Of a stretch of 64,000 nucleotides of DNA, positions 17,090 through 26,900 are shown one piece after another. How positions within the stretch are numbered: the stretch's first letter is position 1; the number at the start of each line of letters is the position of its first letter. Origin of the DNA: Paenibacillus glycanilyticus (GTDB lineage: Bacteria; Bacillota; Bacilli; Paenibacillales; Paenibacillaceae); NCBI RefSeq assembly GCF_023715145.1, contig NZ_JAMBNP010000019.1, positions 1-64,000 of the forward strand. Reading direction: 5' to 3'. The notes below the pieces were generated by a model. The model was given only the letters and a program-made list of their open reading frames with translations. It was not told the DNA's origin and ran no database searches. The position numbers and the translations under genes are program-made.

Positions 17090-18620
17090 AGTATTGCTCG
17101 TGGACGACGAGCCGTTTATCACGGAAGGCTTAAGCGACGCCGTCGATTGGTCCGCCTTTGGCCTCGAGGTCGTCGGAAGCGCCGAAGACGGCGAGGAAGC
17201 GTTGGAGCGACTGCGCGAGCTGCCGGTCGACCTGCTCATTACAGACATCTCGATGCCGATCATGACCGGGCTTGAACTGATCCGCAAAGCGCGGGAGCTG
17301 CAGCCGCAATTGAAGGTGATCATCCTGAGCGGGTTCAACGAATTCAATTATCTCAAGGAAGGCATGCGCCTTGGCATCGAGAACTACCTGCTCAAGCCGA
17401 TTAACTTCGGGGAGCTGGAGGAAACGCTGACGGATACGGTACGGAAGCTGGAGGCGGACAAGCCGGCGCAGCCGCTGGGGGAAGACGAGATAAACATCCT
17501 GCGGGACAATGTCATGACAAGGTGGGTAAACGGGCGGATCGCGTTGCCCGAGCTGACGGAGCGAATCGGGCTCCTCGGCATCGATCTCTCGAAGCCGTAT
17601 GTGGCGCTGGCAATCTTTTGTTTTCACCCGGGGCCTGATGCAGCCGGTCAAGATCTGGACAATTGCATCGCCGATCTCTTGGCCGAGGAGACGGACGGCT
17701 TGTCGCTAATTCCCTTTCGCAACGATGAGGGCGAGCTGGTCGCGGCCTGCTGCATAAACGGGGACGAGCAGAAGCAATCTAAGGTGACGGCAGCCTTGGA
17801 AAGAGTGGCGGATAAATGGGAGAGCAAGCAGCTCGGACCGCGGATCGCGCTCGGCGGGATTGTGGCAACGGCCGATGCCGCCGCAAGCTACGCAGAAGCG
17901 CGTAAAACGCAGCAGTTTTTCCTTGTGCGGCATGACCGGCATTTGCTCGATTATGCGGATATTTCCGCGGAGACGGCGGCATTACCTTCTGGATTGTTCG
18001 AATGGGAGGCTTATGCCAAACCCATCCTTGCCAAAGACAAGGACGAGCTGGCGGAGGTCATCAACCGCGATTTCGCGGCTATACGAATGGCGGACAGCTT
18101 GCATCCCGTCCGCGCGAAGAGCGCCGCCATCGAGCTCATGATTCTGATGAAGATCGAGGTCGACAAGCTCGGACGGGCCGATGCCGCGGAGGTGTTCCAA
18201 GGCGCGCTCGACCAGGCGGTGACCGCGGCAACGCTCGAAGGCGTGGAGATTGCCGTGCGGACGGCAGCCTTCTTCGCCGCCGATTCGTTCTCCGGGGAAG
18301 ACATGAGTCCCGTCATCAAGCAGGCGCTGCGCTATATCCACGAGCACTACGCGGAGGCGCTGACGCTCAAGTCGCTTGGACTTCAATTCCATATTCACCC
18401 CAATTACCTCGGACAGCTCTTTCACAAGCAGACAGGGGATACGTTTACGGATTACCTGAATAAATTTCGCATCGACAAAGCCAAGGAACTGCTGGCGGAC
18501 AGCCGGCTCAAGGTTAATGAGATCGCAAGACTGGTCGGGTACTGGGAGACCGGCTACTTCTACAAGCAATTCAAGAAGCATGTCGGGATGGTGCCGGGCG
18601 ATTTTAAGGAGCTGCTGTGA
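17082..18620 (+). CDS. YesN-type response regulator, AraC-family output
   Basis: A 512-aa regulator with a receiver domain (DDE at residues 9-11, phosphoacceptor Asp55 in ITDISMPI, Lys in LKPIN), a middle region and a C-terminal AraC helix-turn-helix pair (LKSLGLQFHIHPNYLGQLF; VNEIARLVGYWETGYFYKQF). It overlaps the kinase gene by eight bases, which implies translational coupling. It is directly upstream of the second binding-protein gene, its likely target. Confidence 0.92.
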   Translation: MYKVLLVDDEPFITEGLSDAVDWSAFGLEVVGSAEDGEEALERLRELPVDLLITDISMPIMTGLELIRKARELQPQLKVIILSGFNEFNYLKEGMRLGIENYLLKPINFGELEETLTDTVRKLEADKPAQPLGEDEINILRDNVMTRWVNGRIALPELTERIGLLGIDLSKPYVALAIFCFHPGPDAAGQDLDNCIADLLAEETDGLSLIPFRNDEGELVAACCINGDEQKQSKVTAALERVADKWESKQLGPRIALGGIVATADAAASYAEARKTQQFFLVRHDRHLLDYADISAETAALPSGLFEWEAYAKPILAKDKDELAEVINRDFAAIRMADSLHPVRAKSAAIELMILMKIEVDKLGRADAAEVFQGALDQAVTAATLEGVEIAVRTAAFFAADSFSGEDMSPVIKQALRYIHEHYAEALTLKSLGLQFHIHPNYLGQLFHKQTGDTFTDYLNKFRIDKAKELLADSRLKVNEIARLVGYWETGYFYKQFKKHVGMVPGDFKELL

Positions 18621-18654
18621 CGCCGAGGCGCCATTCGCGGTTCCTTTCTTTATT

Positions 18655-18683
18655 TTGTACACTTATTCTTTGTTTTCTATTAT
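18655..18683 (+). promoter_or_regulatory. SigA promoter of the second importer operon
   Basis: TTGTAC (18655-18660), a 17-nt spacer and TATTAT (18678-18683). It lies in the 149-nt gap between the response regulator stop and the binding-protein start, with predicted initiation near 18690. A palindromic operator-like site overlaps the start point. Confidence 0.6.
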
Positions 18684-18686
18684 TTT

Positions 18687-18700
18687 TGAAAATGTTTTCA
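18687..18700 (+). promoter_or_regulatory. cre-like palindrome at the importer promoter
   Basis: TGAAAATGTTTTCA is a 14-bp palindrome that differs from the CcpA cre consensus mainly by TG in place of the central CG. It sits at the predicted transcription start, where CcpA bound to HPr-Ser-P would block initiation. A LacI-family regulator other than CcpA is also possible. Confidence 0.5.
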
Positions 18701-18769
18701 TCTTCTAAGATGAAGTAGCAAGAAGTCGCGACTGATGAATGCTACACAGACAAAAGGGAGGCAACACAA

Positions 18770-20281
18770 ATGGGAATCCGTAAAAAGGCAGCGATCGGCC
18801 TGACGTCCGCGATGGCCGTCATGCTCTTGCTGAGCGCCTGCGGAAGCAACGGCGGCAACAACGGCAATACTGCAGCAAACAACAACACGTCTTCGTCTGG
18901 CAATACGGGCGGAAGCAGCGCCAAACCGGTTGAATTGAACTGGTACACAATCGGCACGCCGCAAAAAGACGTCGATAAAGTCATGGAAGCGGTTAGCGCC
19001 TACACGAAAGACAAGATTGGTGCAACGGTTAAAATGACGATGATCGACTGGGGCGATTACAACCAGAAGATGCAAGTACTGACGGCTTCCGGCGCGGACA
19101 TGGACATCATGTTCACTGCGGCATGGGCGTTCGATTACGTGCAAAACGCTCGCAAAGGGGCTTTCGCTCCTATCGACGATCTGCTGGCTCAATATGGCAA
19201 AGGCATTACCGATACGCTGAACCCTGCCTTCCTGAACGGTTCCAAAGTCGATGGCAAGAACTACGGCGTACCGGCGAACAAAGAACTTCCGACATCCGAG
19301 GTATGGCGCTTCAACAAAAACCTTCTTGACGAGAACAAGCTGAGCATCACGGACGTGCGTACCCTGGAAAGCCTGGAGCCACTGCTCAAAACGGTCAAAG
19401 AAAATAACCCGGACGTGACTCCGCTGCAAGTGGACAAGACCTTCACGCCGTACATTCCATACGACTACTTGATCGAGAAATTCCCGCTCGCGGTGAAGCT
19501 TGACGACTCCAGCTACAAAATCGTTAACGTTTTCGAAACGCCTGAAATGAAGCAAGCGCTCGAAACGATGCACAAATACTACCAAGCCGGCTACATCCCA
19601 ACGGAAGCCGCAACGCTGGAATCGTCCTCGGACGTACAAGCAACTGGCAAATGGTTCGCCGACAAAGCGACTACGCAGCCATTCGCGGACAACGTATGGT
19701 CGACAAGCTATGGCTACCCAATCGTTTCGACTCCGATGAGCGATGCGCTGATCTACAACCAATCGGTTATGGGTTCCATGCAAGCCATCTCCGCAAACTC
19801 GAAGCATAAAGAAAAAGCAATGGAATTCCTGAACCTGCTGAACACTGATCCGGTTCTTCGCAACATGGTTGACTCCGGCATCGAAGGCACGCACTACAAG
19901 GTAACAGACGGCGACTACATGGAGAACCTGCCGGAGTCCAAAAACTACGACATGCCTACATTCTCGCTTGGCAACATTATGATCACGCACCTGAACCCAG
20001 GCGATCCTGCAGACAAATGGGAACAGTTCAAGAAATACAACGATGCCGGCAAACCTGCGGCACTGCTTGGCTTCAACTTCGATCCGACGAAAGTATCGAG
20101 CGAGATCGCAGCCGTGCAAAACGCGAAGGAATCCTTCTGGGCACCGCTCATGACGGGTACAGTCGATCCGGATAAATACTTGCCGCAAGCGATCAAGAAG
20201 CTGAATGACGCGGGTCTTGGCAAAATCCTGACCGAAGCGCAAACGCAGCTCGACGCTTGGAAAGCTACGCAAGGCAAGTAA
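18770..20281 (+). CDS. sugar ABC importer, substrate-binding lipoprotein
   Basis: A 503-aa extracellular solute-binding protein with lipobox LSAC (lipidated Cys24) followed by an Asn/Gly/Ser-rich linker. The body (e.g. VELNWYTIGTPQKDVDKVME) is typical of carbohydrate-uptake binding proteins with a DUF3502-like C-terminus. Codon use is visibly biased toward preferred codons, suggesting strong expression. SD GGGAGG precedes the ATG. A terminator-like hairpin follows, then the two permease genes. The enzymes downstream suggest alpha-mannooligosaccharides as ligand. Confidence 0.93.
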   Translation: MGIRKKAAIGLTSAMAVMLLLSACGSNGGNNGNTAANNNTSSSGNTGGSSAKPVELNWYTIGTPQKDVDKVMEAVSAYTKDKIGATVKMTMIDWGDYNQKMQVLTASGADMDIMFTAAWAFDYVQNARKGAFAPIDDLLAQYGKGITDTLNPAFLNGSKVDGKNYGVPANKELPTSEVWRFNKNLLDENKLSITDVRTLESLEPLLKTVKENNPDVTPLQVDKTFTPYIPYDYLIEKFPLAVKLDDSSYKIVNVFETPEMKQALETMHKYYQAGYIPTEAATLESSSDVQATGKWFADKATTQPFADNVWSTSYGYPIVSTPMSDALIYNQSVMGSMQAISANSKHKEKAMEFLNLLNTDPVLRNMVDSGIEGTHYKVTDGDYMENLPESKNYDMPTFSLGNIMITHLNPGDPADKWEQFKKYNDAGKPAALLGFNFDPTKVSSEIAAVQNAKESFWAPLMTGTVDPDKYLPQAIKKLNDAGLGKILTEAQTQLDAWKATQGK

Positions 20282-20299
20282 ACCATTTATAGAACCGAA

Positions 20300-20329
20300 G
20301 GGCGAATGTTCGGCATTCGCCCTTTTTTT
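20300..20329 (+). terminator. terminator between binding-protein and permease genes
   Basis: GGGCGAATG (20300-20308), a five-base TTCGG loop, the perfect complement CATTCGCCC, then seven T. It should end most transcripts after the binding-protein gene and allow partial read-through into the permease genes, setting a high binding-protein to permease ratio. Confidence 0.85.
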
Positions 20330-20393
20330 CAGAAACGGAGAAACGAACGGGATGGACATCCCGTACGTTATTTCTCGTTATTTCTCGTTCTAA

Positions 20394-20441
20394 GGAATGA
20401 AACGCGCCACCCCGCCCTAAGGACGGTGAAGCCGTTTCGCC
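20394..20441 (+). repeat. interspersed hairpin repeat, copy 1
   Basis: The segment starts GGAATGAAACGCGCCAC and ends GAAGCCGTTTCGCC. Its outer arms GAAACG and CGTTTC pair, and a GC-rich inner stem is possible. A close match in the same orientation occurs at 44653-44698 in an unrelated intergenic region. Copy 1 lies in the 5' untranslated region of the permease gene, just after the terminator at 20300-20329. Confidence 0.7.
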
Positions 20442-20505
20442 ATTGGACAAATTGCCGCAGGCCCTTGGCCATGCGAACCGACTTCACTTAGAAAGGGTGA
20501 AACCC

Positions 20506-21441
20506 ATGAAGGCCTTAGGGCGTTTCTTCAAAGACATCAGCCGCAATAAAGCCCTGCTCCTGATGGTGCTTCCGGCTACCGTCTGGTTTATTTTCTTCTC
20601 GTACCTGCCAATGCTCGGCACGGTAATTTCCTTTAAGGAATACCGCGTGCACGGCGGATTTCTCTCCAGCATCATTAACAGCCGCTGGGTCGGCTTAGAC
20701 AATTTCAAGTTCCTGTTCAGCACGGAAGACGCGTATGTCATTACCCGAAATACCTTGCTCTACAACATCGTGTTCATCATCATTGGTCTCGTTCTGGCAG
20801 TGGCCATGGCCATTGTCCTTTCAGAAATCGCAAATAAGCGGCTGGCGAAATGGTACCAAACGGGGATGTTCCTGCCTTACTTCCTCTCTTGGGTCATCGT
20901 CGGTTATTTCGTATATAGCTTCCTCAGCTACGATCGCGGCGTGATGAACAAAATCGTCCTCGCGTTCGGCATGGATCCGCAGCAATGGTATTCGGAGCCG
21001 AAGTACTGGCCGTTCATTATCGTCATCGTATTCCTATGGAAGTCCCTCGGCTATAACAGCGTCGTCTATCTTGCCGCAATCATGGGCATCGACAAATCGC
21101 TGTACGAAGCGGCCATGATCGACGGCGCGAACAAATGGCAGCAGATCCGCAACGTCACGCTGCCAATGCTTGCGCCGCTCATGACCATTTTGACCTTGCT
21201 GGCCATCGGCCGCATTTTCTACGCGGATTTCGGCTTGTTCTATCAAGTTACCCGCGATTCCGGAACGCTCTACAACGTCACGAACGTTATCGATACTTAT
21301 GTCTACCGCGGCCTGAAAACAACCGGGGAGATCGGCATGAGCACCGCAGCCGGCCTGTATCAATCGTTTGTTGGCTTCGTGCTCGTTATCACGTCCAACT
21401 GGATTGTCCGTCGTTTCAACAAAGACAACGCGCTATTCTAA
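20506..21441 (+). CDS. sugar ABC importer permease (LplB-type)
   Basis: A 311-aa permease with six membrane segments and EAA-type loop LYEAAMIDGANKW. The ATG at 20506 has AAAGGGTGA upstream; the frame extends to 20443 but with no ribosome site. It pairs with the permease at 21527 and the lipoprotein at 18770. No ATPase gene is present in the operon. Confidence 0.93.
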   Translation: MKALGRFFKDISRNKALLLMVLPATVWFIFFSYLPMLGTVISFKEYRVHGGFLSSIINSRWVGLDNFKFLFSTEDAYVITRNTLLYNIVFIIIGLVLAVAMAIVLSEIANKRLAKWYQTGMFLPYFLSWVIVGYFVYSFLSYDRGVMNKIVLAFGMDPQQWYSEPKYWPFIIVIVFLWKSLGYNSVVYLAAIMGIDKSLYEAAMIDGANKWQQIRNVTLPMLAPLMTILTLLAIGRIFYADFGLFYQVTRDSGTLYNVTNVIDTYVYRGLKTTGEIGMSTAAGLYQSFVGFVLVITSNWIVRRFNKDNALF

Positions 21442-21451
21442 AAAGAATGTT

Positions 21452-21482
21452 CTGCATTCCCTGTCGGTGACAGGGAATGCAG
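21452..21482 (+). other. strong hairpin between the two permease genes
   Basis: A perfect 14-bp inverted repeat (CTGCATTCCCTGTC and its complement) with a three-base loop, starting ten bases after the first permease stop. There is no T-run. It may protect the upstream mRNA segment from 3' decay. Confidence 0.7.
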
Positions 21483-21526
21483 CAGTCATTTGCTTCAAGA
21501 GCAATTAGGAAGAAAGGAGCATCATC

Positions 21527-22441
21527 ATGGCATCCCTTAGGAAAACCAAGGACTTTCACCGGCTGACGCCGGCCTGGAACGTCATCTTCAACGTCATTGC
21601 CGGGCTGTTCGCGCTGGCTTGCGTGTTTCCGTTTCTGCTCGTCATGGTCATCTCGTTCACGGACGAGAAGACGCTGGCGCAGGACGGGTATTCGTTATTT
21701 CCGAACAAATGGAGTACCGACGCCTACAGCTACCTGTTCAAGGCGGGCGACCAATTATTGCGCTCCTACGGCGTGACGATCTTCGTCACGGTGATCGGCA
21801 CGGCGATCAGCTTGATCTTCATCTCGCTCTTCGCGTACGCGATCTCCCGCAAAGGATTCAAATACCGTAAATTTTTCGCGTTCCTCGCCTTCTTCACGAT
21901 GCTCTTCAACGGCGGACTCGTGCCGTCCTACATCGTGACGACAAAGCTGCTCGGCCTCGGGAATTCCCTGTGGGCGCTCATTTTGCCGCTAGCGGTCAAT
22001 GCGTTCTATATCATGATCATGCGCACGTTCTTCTCGACCATGATTCCGGACGCGATCATCGAATCCGGCAAGATCGACGGTGCCGGCGAGTTCGGCATCT
22101 TCTTCCGGCTCATCGTGCCGCTCGCGCTGCCGGGCCTTGCGACAATCGCGTTGTTCAACGTGCTCGGTTATTGGAATGACTGGTTCAACGCCTTGCTCTA
22201 CATCGAGAATCCCGACCTGGTGCCGCTGCAATCGATGCTGATGCGGATCGAGAACAGCATGCAGTTCATTCTCGCCAACAGCAACAATGCCTCCCTGGGG
22301 ACGGCCGTGCTGCAGTCGATGCCGCAGGATACGTCGCGGATGGCGATGGTCGTCTTGGCAACCGGGCCGATCGTGCTCGCTTATCCGTTCTTCCAGCGCT
22401 ATTTCGTACAAGGTTTGACGGTTGGCGCCGTAAAAGAGTAA
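21527..22441 (+). CDS. sugar ABC importer permease (LplC-type)
   Basis: A 304-aa permease with six membrane segments (first: VIFNVIAGLFALACVFPFLL) and EAA loop AIIESGKIDGAGEF. The C-terminus YFVQGLTVGAVKE is typical of the LplC/YtcP group. The ATG follows GAAAGGAG. It completes the second importer, and the glycosidase genes follow after a 157-nt gap. Confidence 0.93.
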   Translation: MASLRKTKDFHRLTPAWNVIFNVIAGLFALACVFPFLLVMVISFTDEKTLAQDGYSLFPNKWSTDAYSYLFKAGDQLLRSYGVTIFVTVIGTAISLIFISLFAYAISRKGFKYRKFFAFLAFFTMLFNGGLVPSYIVTTKLLGLGNSLWALILPLAVNAFYIMIMRTFFSTMIPDAIIESGKIDGAGEFGIFFRLIVPLALPGLATIALFNVLGYWNDWFNALLYIENPDLVPLQSMLMRIENSMQFILANSNNASLGTAVLQSMPQDTSRMAMVVLATGPIVLAYPFFQRYFVQGLTVGAVKE

Positions 22442-22501
22442 TGCTCTTTAGCCTCGAAGGCTAATTAAACGAAAGTTACACATTATCACAAACATTCACA
22501 C

Positions 22502-22546
22502 CGCAAGCGGCCCGCGGCGCGGACAACCGCCCACGGGCCGTTTGCG
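22502..22546 (+). other. long hairpin upstream of the GH125 gene
   Basis: CGCAAGCGGCCCG (22502-22514) pairs with CGGGCCGTTTGCG (22534-22546), one pair being G-U, around a 19-nt loop. No T-run follows. It lies between the importer and glycosidase genes and could be a processing or stability element, or a weak terminator. Confidence 0.55.
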
Positions 22547-22598
22547 ATGCGCGTAAATTAATGAAGCGATTATAGTAACGACAAAGGGGAAAACCACC

Positions 22599-23924
22599 AT
22601 GGAACAATTCAGATTGCCGAAAATCGACATGCCGCACCTGCCTCTTCCGCAGTCCGTGCAAGCGGTGCTGGCGGAGGCGGAGACTCGCCTCGCGCACCGT
22701 CCGAAGCTGCTTCAGCTGTTCAAGAACTGTTTTCCGAATACGCTGGAAACGACAACCAAACTGCTGAACGACGGCACGACGTTCGTTATTACGGGAGATA
22801 TCCCGGCAATGTGGCTGCGCGATTCCGTCGAGCAGGTTATGCACTACGTACCGTTCGCTAAGGACGACGCCGACCTGCAGCGGATTATCGGCGGCCTGAT
22901 CAAGCTGCACATGCGCAACATCGTCATTGACCCTTACGCGAACGCGTTCAACGAGATGGCGAACGACTGGCACTGGAATACCGACGACAAGACGGACATG
23001 TCCCCTTGGGTATGGGAGCGCAAATTCGAGCTCGATTCCATCTGCTTCTCGATGCGCCTCGCATTCGCATACTGGAAAGAAACCGGCCGCGCCGACATTT
23101 TTGACGCGGACTTCAAGGTTGCCATGCGCGCCGCTGTCGACCTGTGGAAACGGGAGCAGCACCATTTCGAGCGTTCGCCGTACCGCTTCGAGCGGGACAA
23201 CGGCATCATGACCGATTCGCTCATGAACGACGGCCTCGGCATGCCGGTCAACTATACGGGCATGGTCTGGTCCGGCTTCCGTCCGAGCGACGACGCCTGC
23301 GATTTCCATTACAACATCCCGGACAACATGTTCGCGGTTGTCACGCTCCGCCAGATGCGCGAGATCGCCGAATTCGTCTTCCGCGACCTGTCGTTCGAGA
23401 AGGAAATGGCGAAGCTCGAGCGTGAGATTAACCACGGCATCCAGCTGTACGGCATCTACCGGCATCCGGAGTTTGGGCCGATCTACGCTTACGAGACCGA
23501 CGGCTTCGGCAATTACTGCCTGATGGACGACGCGGGCACGCCGGGCTTGATCTCGATTCCGTACCTCGGCTATGTGGACGGGGACGATCCGATCTACCAG
23601 AACACCCGCCGTTTCGCGCTGAGCAAGGAAAACCCGTTCTATTACGAAGGAAAGGCCGCAAAAGGCATCGGCAGCCCGCATACGCCGCCGGGGTATATCT
23701 GGCATATGGCCTTGTCCATGCAAGGGCTGACGGCCAAGACGGACGAGGAGAAACTCGCCATGATCGCGGTCTTGGAAGCGACGGACGCCGACACCGGCTT
23801 CATGCACGAAGGGTTCCATTCGGACGATCCATCCGTATTCACGCGCAAATGGTTCGCCTGGTCCAACAGCTTGTTCTCGCAGCTTGTCTATAAAGCGATG
23901 AAAGCAGGATTACTTGATGCTTAA
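22599..23924 (+). CDS. exo-alpha-1,6-mannosidase, GH125
   Basis: A 441-aa member of glycoside hydrolase family 125, a metal-independent inverting family that removes alpha-1,6-linked mannose from N-glycans and mannans. It has the family pattern ITGDIPAMWLRDSVEQV (residues 64-80) and an (alpha/alpha)6-barrel-like sequence throughout; length matches the known ~430-aa enzymes. It has no signal peptide, so it acts on imported oligosaccharides. The next gene begins inside its last codons. A GH125-GH38 combination is also found in the Streptococcus pneumoniae N-glycan locus, which supports the substrate assignment. Confidence 0.9.
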   Translation: MEQFRLPKIDMPHLPLPQSVQAVLAEAETRLAHRPKLLQLFKNCFPNTLETTTKLLNDGTTFVITGDIPAMWLRDSVEQVMHYVPFAKDDADLQRIIGGLIKLHMRNIVIDPYANAFNEMANDWHWNTDDKTDMSPWVWERKFELDSICFSMRLAFAYWKETGRADIFDADFKVAMRAAVDLWKREQHHFERSPYRFERDNGIMTDSLMNDGLGMPVNYTGMVWSGFRPSDDACDFHYNIPDNMFAVVTLRQMREIAEFVFRDLSFEKEMAKLEREINHGIQLYGIYRHPEFGPIYAYETDGFGNYCLMDDAGTPGLISIPYLGYVDGDDPIYQNTRRFALSKENPFYYEGKAAKGIGSPHTPPGYIWHMALSMQGLTAKTDEEKLAMIAVLEATDADTGFMHEGFHSDDPSVFTRKWFAWSNSLFSQLVYKAMKAGLLDA

Positions 23925-26900
23925 TTCAACGATTATTTTCTATGATGGCGCCTTCCCGGGCGCCTCTGCCATTGGCGGAACGGAATTGGAACAGCTGCGT
24001 GGCGTGGGCGATGTATGCGGCGCCGAGGCGCTGGCAGCAAAGCTGGAAGATGCGGACGGCGGCGTATTCGTGTCGCTGCATGCGCCTTATTTTCCCGCGG
24101 CGGCTTGGGAAGCGCTGCTCGGGTTCTTGAAACGCGGCGGCGGCTTGATCAGCCTGGGCGGCGCGCCCTTCCGAGTGCCGGTCCGCAAAGAAGCCGGCGA
24201 ATGGCTCGCAGAGCCGGAGCAAACGGCGTATCACCGGCAGCTGCGTATTCACGAGATGCTGCCAGTGAAGGCTGCGCCAATCGCGAAGCTGGCCGCTGCC
24301 GAGGAAATCCCGCTATTCCAGGGCCGGGAGGCGCTGCTTGACGTTGCGGATACGTGGAACCTCGTGCCGCATGTGACCAAATCGAGCGACCTGCCGCTGC
24401 AGATGGGCTCGGCCGGTCCGATGGACGCTCATATTTACCCCGTGCTGAAGGGCATCTCCGCCGAAGGACGGGAAGTGGCTGCACCAGCCGTGCTGTGGGA
24501 GAACACGAAGGGTGATTTCGCCGGCGGACGCTGGCTGTTCGTCAACCAGACGCTTGGCGCGGATTTCTTCGCGCGCGGCGGAGCCGAGGCGCTGCAAGCG
24601 TGGGCGGCGTTCTGCGCTGCAGGCGTGACCGAGCTGTGGTTGAAGCCAAGCTATGCTTCCTACGAGCTGCATGAGCGGCCGATGCTGACGCTGCAGGCGC
24701 AGAAGCTGGGTCGCGGCGCGGCTGGCACGACGAACTGGACGTTCGATATCAAAGTCCGCCATGGCGAAGGCACGGACGTGTTCATCTACCGCCACGAGGC
24801 GGAAATCGGTCCCGAGCTCGAGCTGAAGCGCATTCCGCTGACCGTCGACATCCACGCGGGTTATTATCTTGTGGATTGCGTCGCCAAGTCCTCGGACGGC
24901 GAGACGCGCCTGTTTCGCCAAGGCTTCTGGGGCTTGGACGCCGGCTTGCTGAACACCGGCGGGCTGCTGTCGCGCGGACGGGATTATTTCGAGAAGGACG
25001 GGCGTCCGATGCCGGTTGTCGGCATGACTTACATGACATCGGACGTAGCGCGCAAATTCCTGTTCCTGCCGAACGTATCGGTGTGGGACCGCGATATGGC
25101 GCAAATGCGCAAGGCGGGCATCAACTGGATCCGCACGGGCATCTGGACGGCGTACCGCAACATCATGCAGGTGGACGGGCATGCGTCGGAGGAAGTGCTG
25201 CGCTCGATCGACGCGTTCTTCATGACCGCGAAGCGGCACGGCCTGCAGGTAACGTTTACGTTCTTCTCCTTTACTCCTGAGACATGGGAAGGCACGAACC
25301 CGTATCTCGATCCGCGCAGCGTGGAAGCGCAGAAGCGGTTCATCCGCTCCATCGTCAGCCGACACCGCGAGACGACGAACGTCGATTGGGACCTGATCAA
25401 CGAGCCGTCGATGTTCGATCCGCCGCGGATCTTCTCCGACGGTCCGCGCTCGAGCCGCGACCGGTTCGAAAAGGCGGCGTACGCGGAATGGCTGGCGGAG
25501 CGCCACGGCGCCATCGGGAAGCTGCGCGAACGCTGGGGCATGACCCCGGGCGAGCTGCCGGATTTCGCGTCCGCTGTCATTCCGGAGCCGGAGGACATCA
25601 ACTTCGACGTGCAAGACATGCATCAAGGCAAACGGGGCACGCGTTGGCTCGATTACGCGCTGTTCTCCATGGACATGCACAACCGCTGGGCGAAGCAGCT
25701 CGTCGATGCGATCAAGGAAAGCAATCCGTCGCAGCTTGTGACGGTCGGCCAGGACGAAGCGCTCGGCGCGCAGCGGCCGTCGCCGTTCTTTTACGGAGAA
25801 GAGGTCGATTACACGACCGTGCATTCCTGGTGGCTGAACGACCATCTGCTGTGGGACGGCATCTTCGCGAAGACGGCTGACAAGCCAAACGTCGTGCAGG
25901 AGACGGGCATTATGTACGTGGAAACGCCGGCCGGATTCGCGAAGCGCTCCGAGGAAGAGCTGCGGGCGATGCTGGAGCGCAAATACGCTTATGCCTTCGC
26001 GGCAGGCGGAGCCGGAGCCGTGCAGTGGATCTGGAACACCAACTTCTACATGGACAATGCGAACGAATCCCATATCGGCGCGCTGCGGGCGGACGGAACC
26101 GAGAAGCCGGAGGCGGACGTCTCCTACCGGTTCGGCAGCTTCATGGAGCAGATCCGCGATCTGTTCCGGGACCGCGAGCTCGAAGATGTCGCCGCCGTAT
26201 TCCCTTACTCCAACGACTTCTCCAACCGCAAGCTGGCGTTTGACGCGACGACGCGCTTGACGCGCGTGCTCGGCTACGAGCTGAATACGCCGTTCCGCGG
26301 CGTGTCGGAGTATCATCTGGACGCGCTGGAGGCGGCGCCGGCCAAGCTGATCATCGTGCCATCCGCGCATAATTTCGCCGACGAAGCATTCTCGCGTCTG
26401 CTGGACATCGTGGATCGGACGGCCGCGACGCTCTTGTTCACTGGCCCGCTCGGCCTCGATGCCTACTGGCGTGAAGCGGACCGCCTCGCGGATACGTTCG
26501 GCCCGCGGAAGACGGCCAACGTCGTCCGGGAAGAACGGCTTGCGATCGGGGACAAGGCGTATCCGGTATCGTACGGTCACCGGAGGATCGCGGAAGTGTT
26601 CAAGGAAGCCGGCTACGGCGCCCCTGCGGGAGCAGACCAGGTCATGGAGGCAGCTTACGGGCAAGGACGCCTGATCTGGTGCCCGCTGCCCGTGGAGCTG
26701 AACGAACGCGCCGAGCCGGTCGCGGCGCTCTACGCGCACGCGCTGGAGATTTCCGGCGCGCGCCGCGAATTGCAATGGATTAAGGGCGGCGACCTGGCCG
26801 GCGTATACGGGCGGAGTCTTCGTTTCAAGGACGGCGAGCTCTTCGTGTTCGTATCCGAATACGCGCATGACGCGAAGATCGAAGTGAAGTCCGCCGAGAC

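Noticed and set aside
22476..23819. A 447-codon minus-strand frame opposite the GH125 gene.
   Set aside because: Antisense shadow; GH125 motifs on the plus strand explain the segment fully.
24313..26868. An 851-codon open frame on the minus strand opposite the GH-A gene.
   Set aside because: It is the antisense shadow of a GC-rich gene with strong codon bias. The translation is Arg/His/Gln-rich with no domain, and no ribosome site stands before it.
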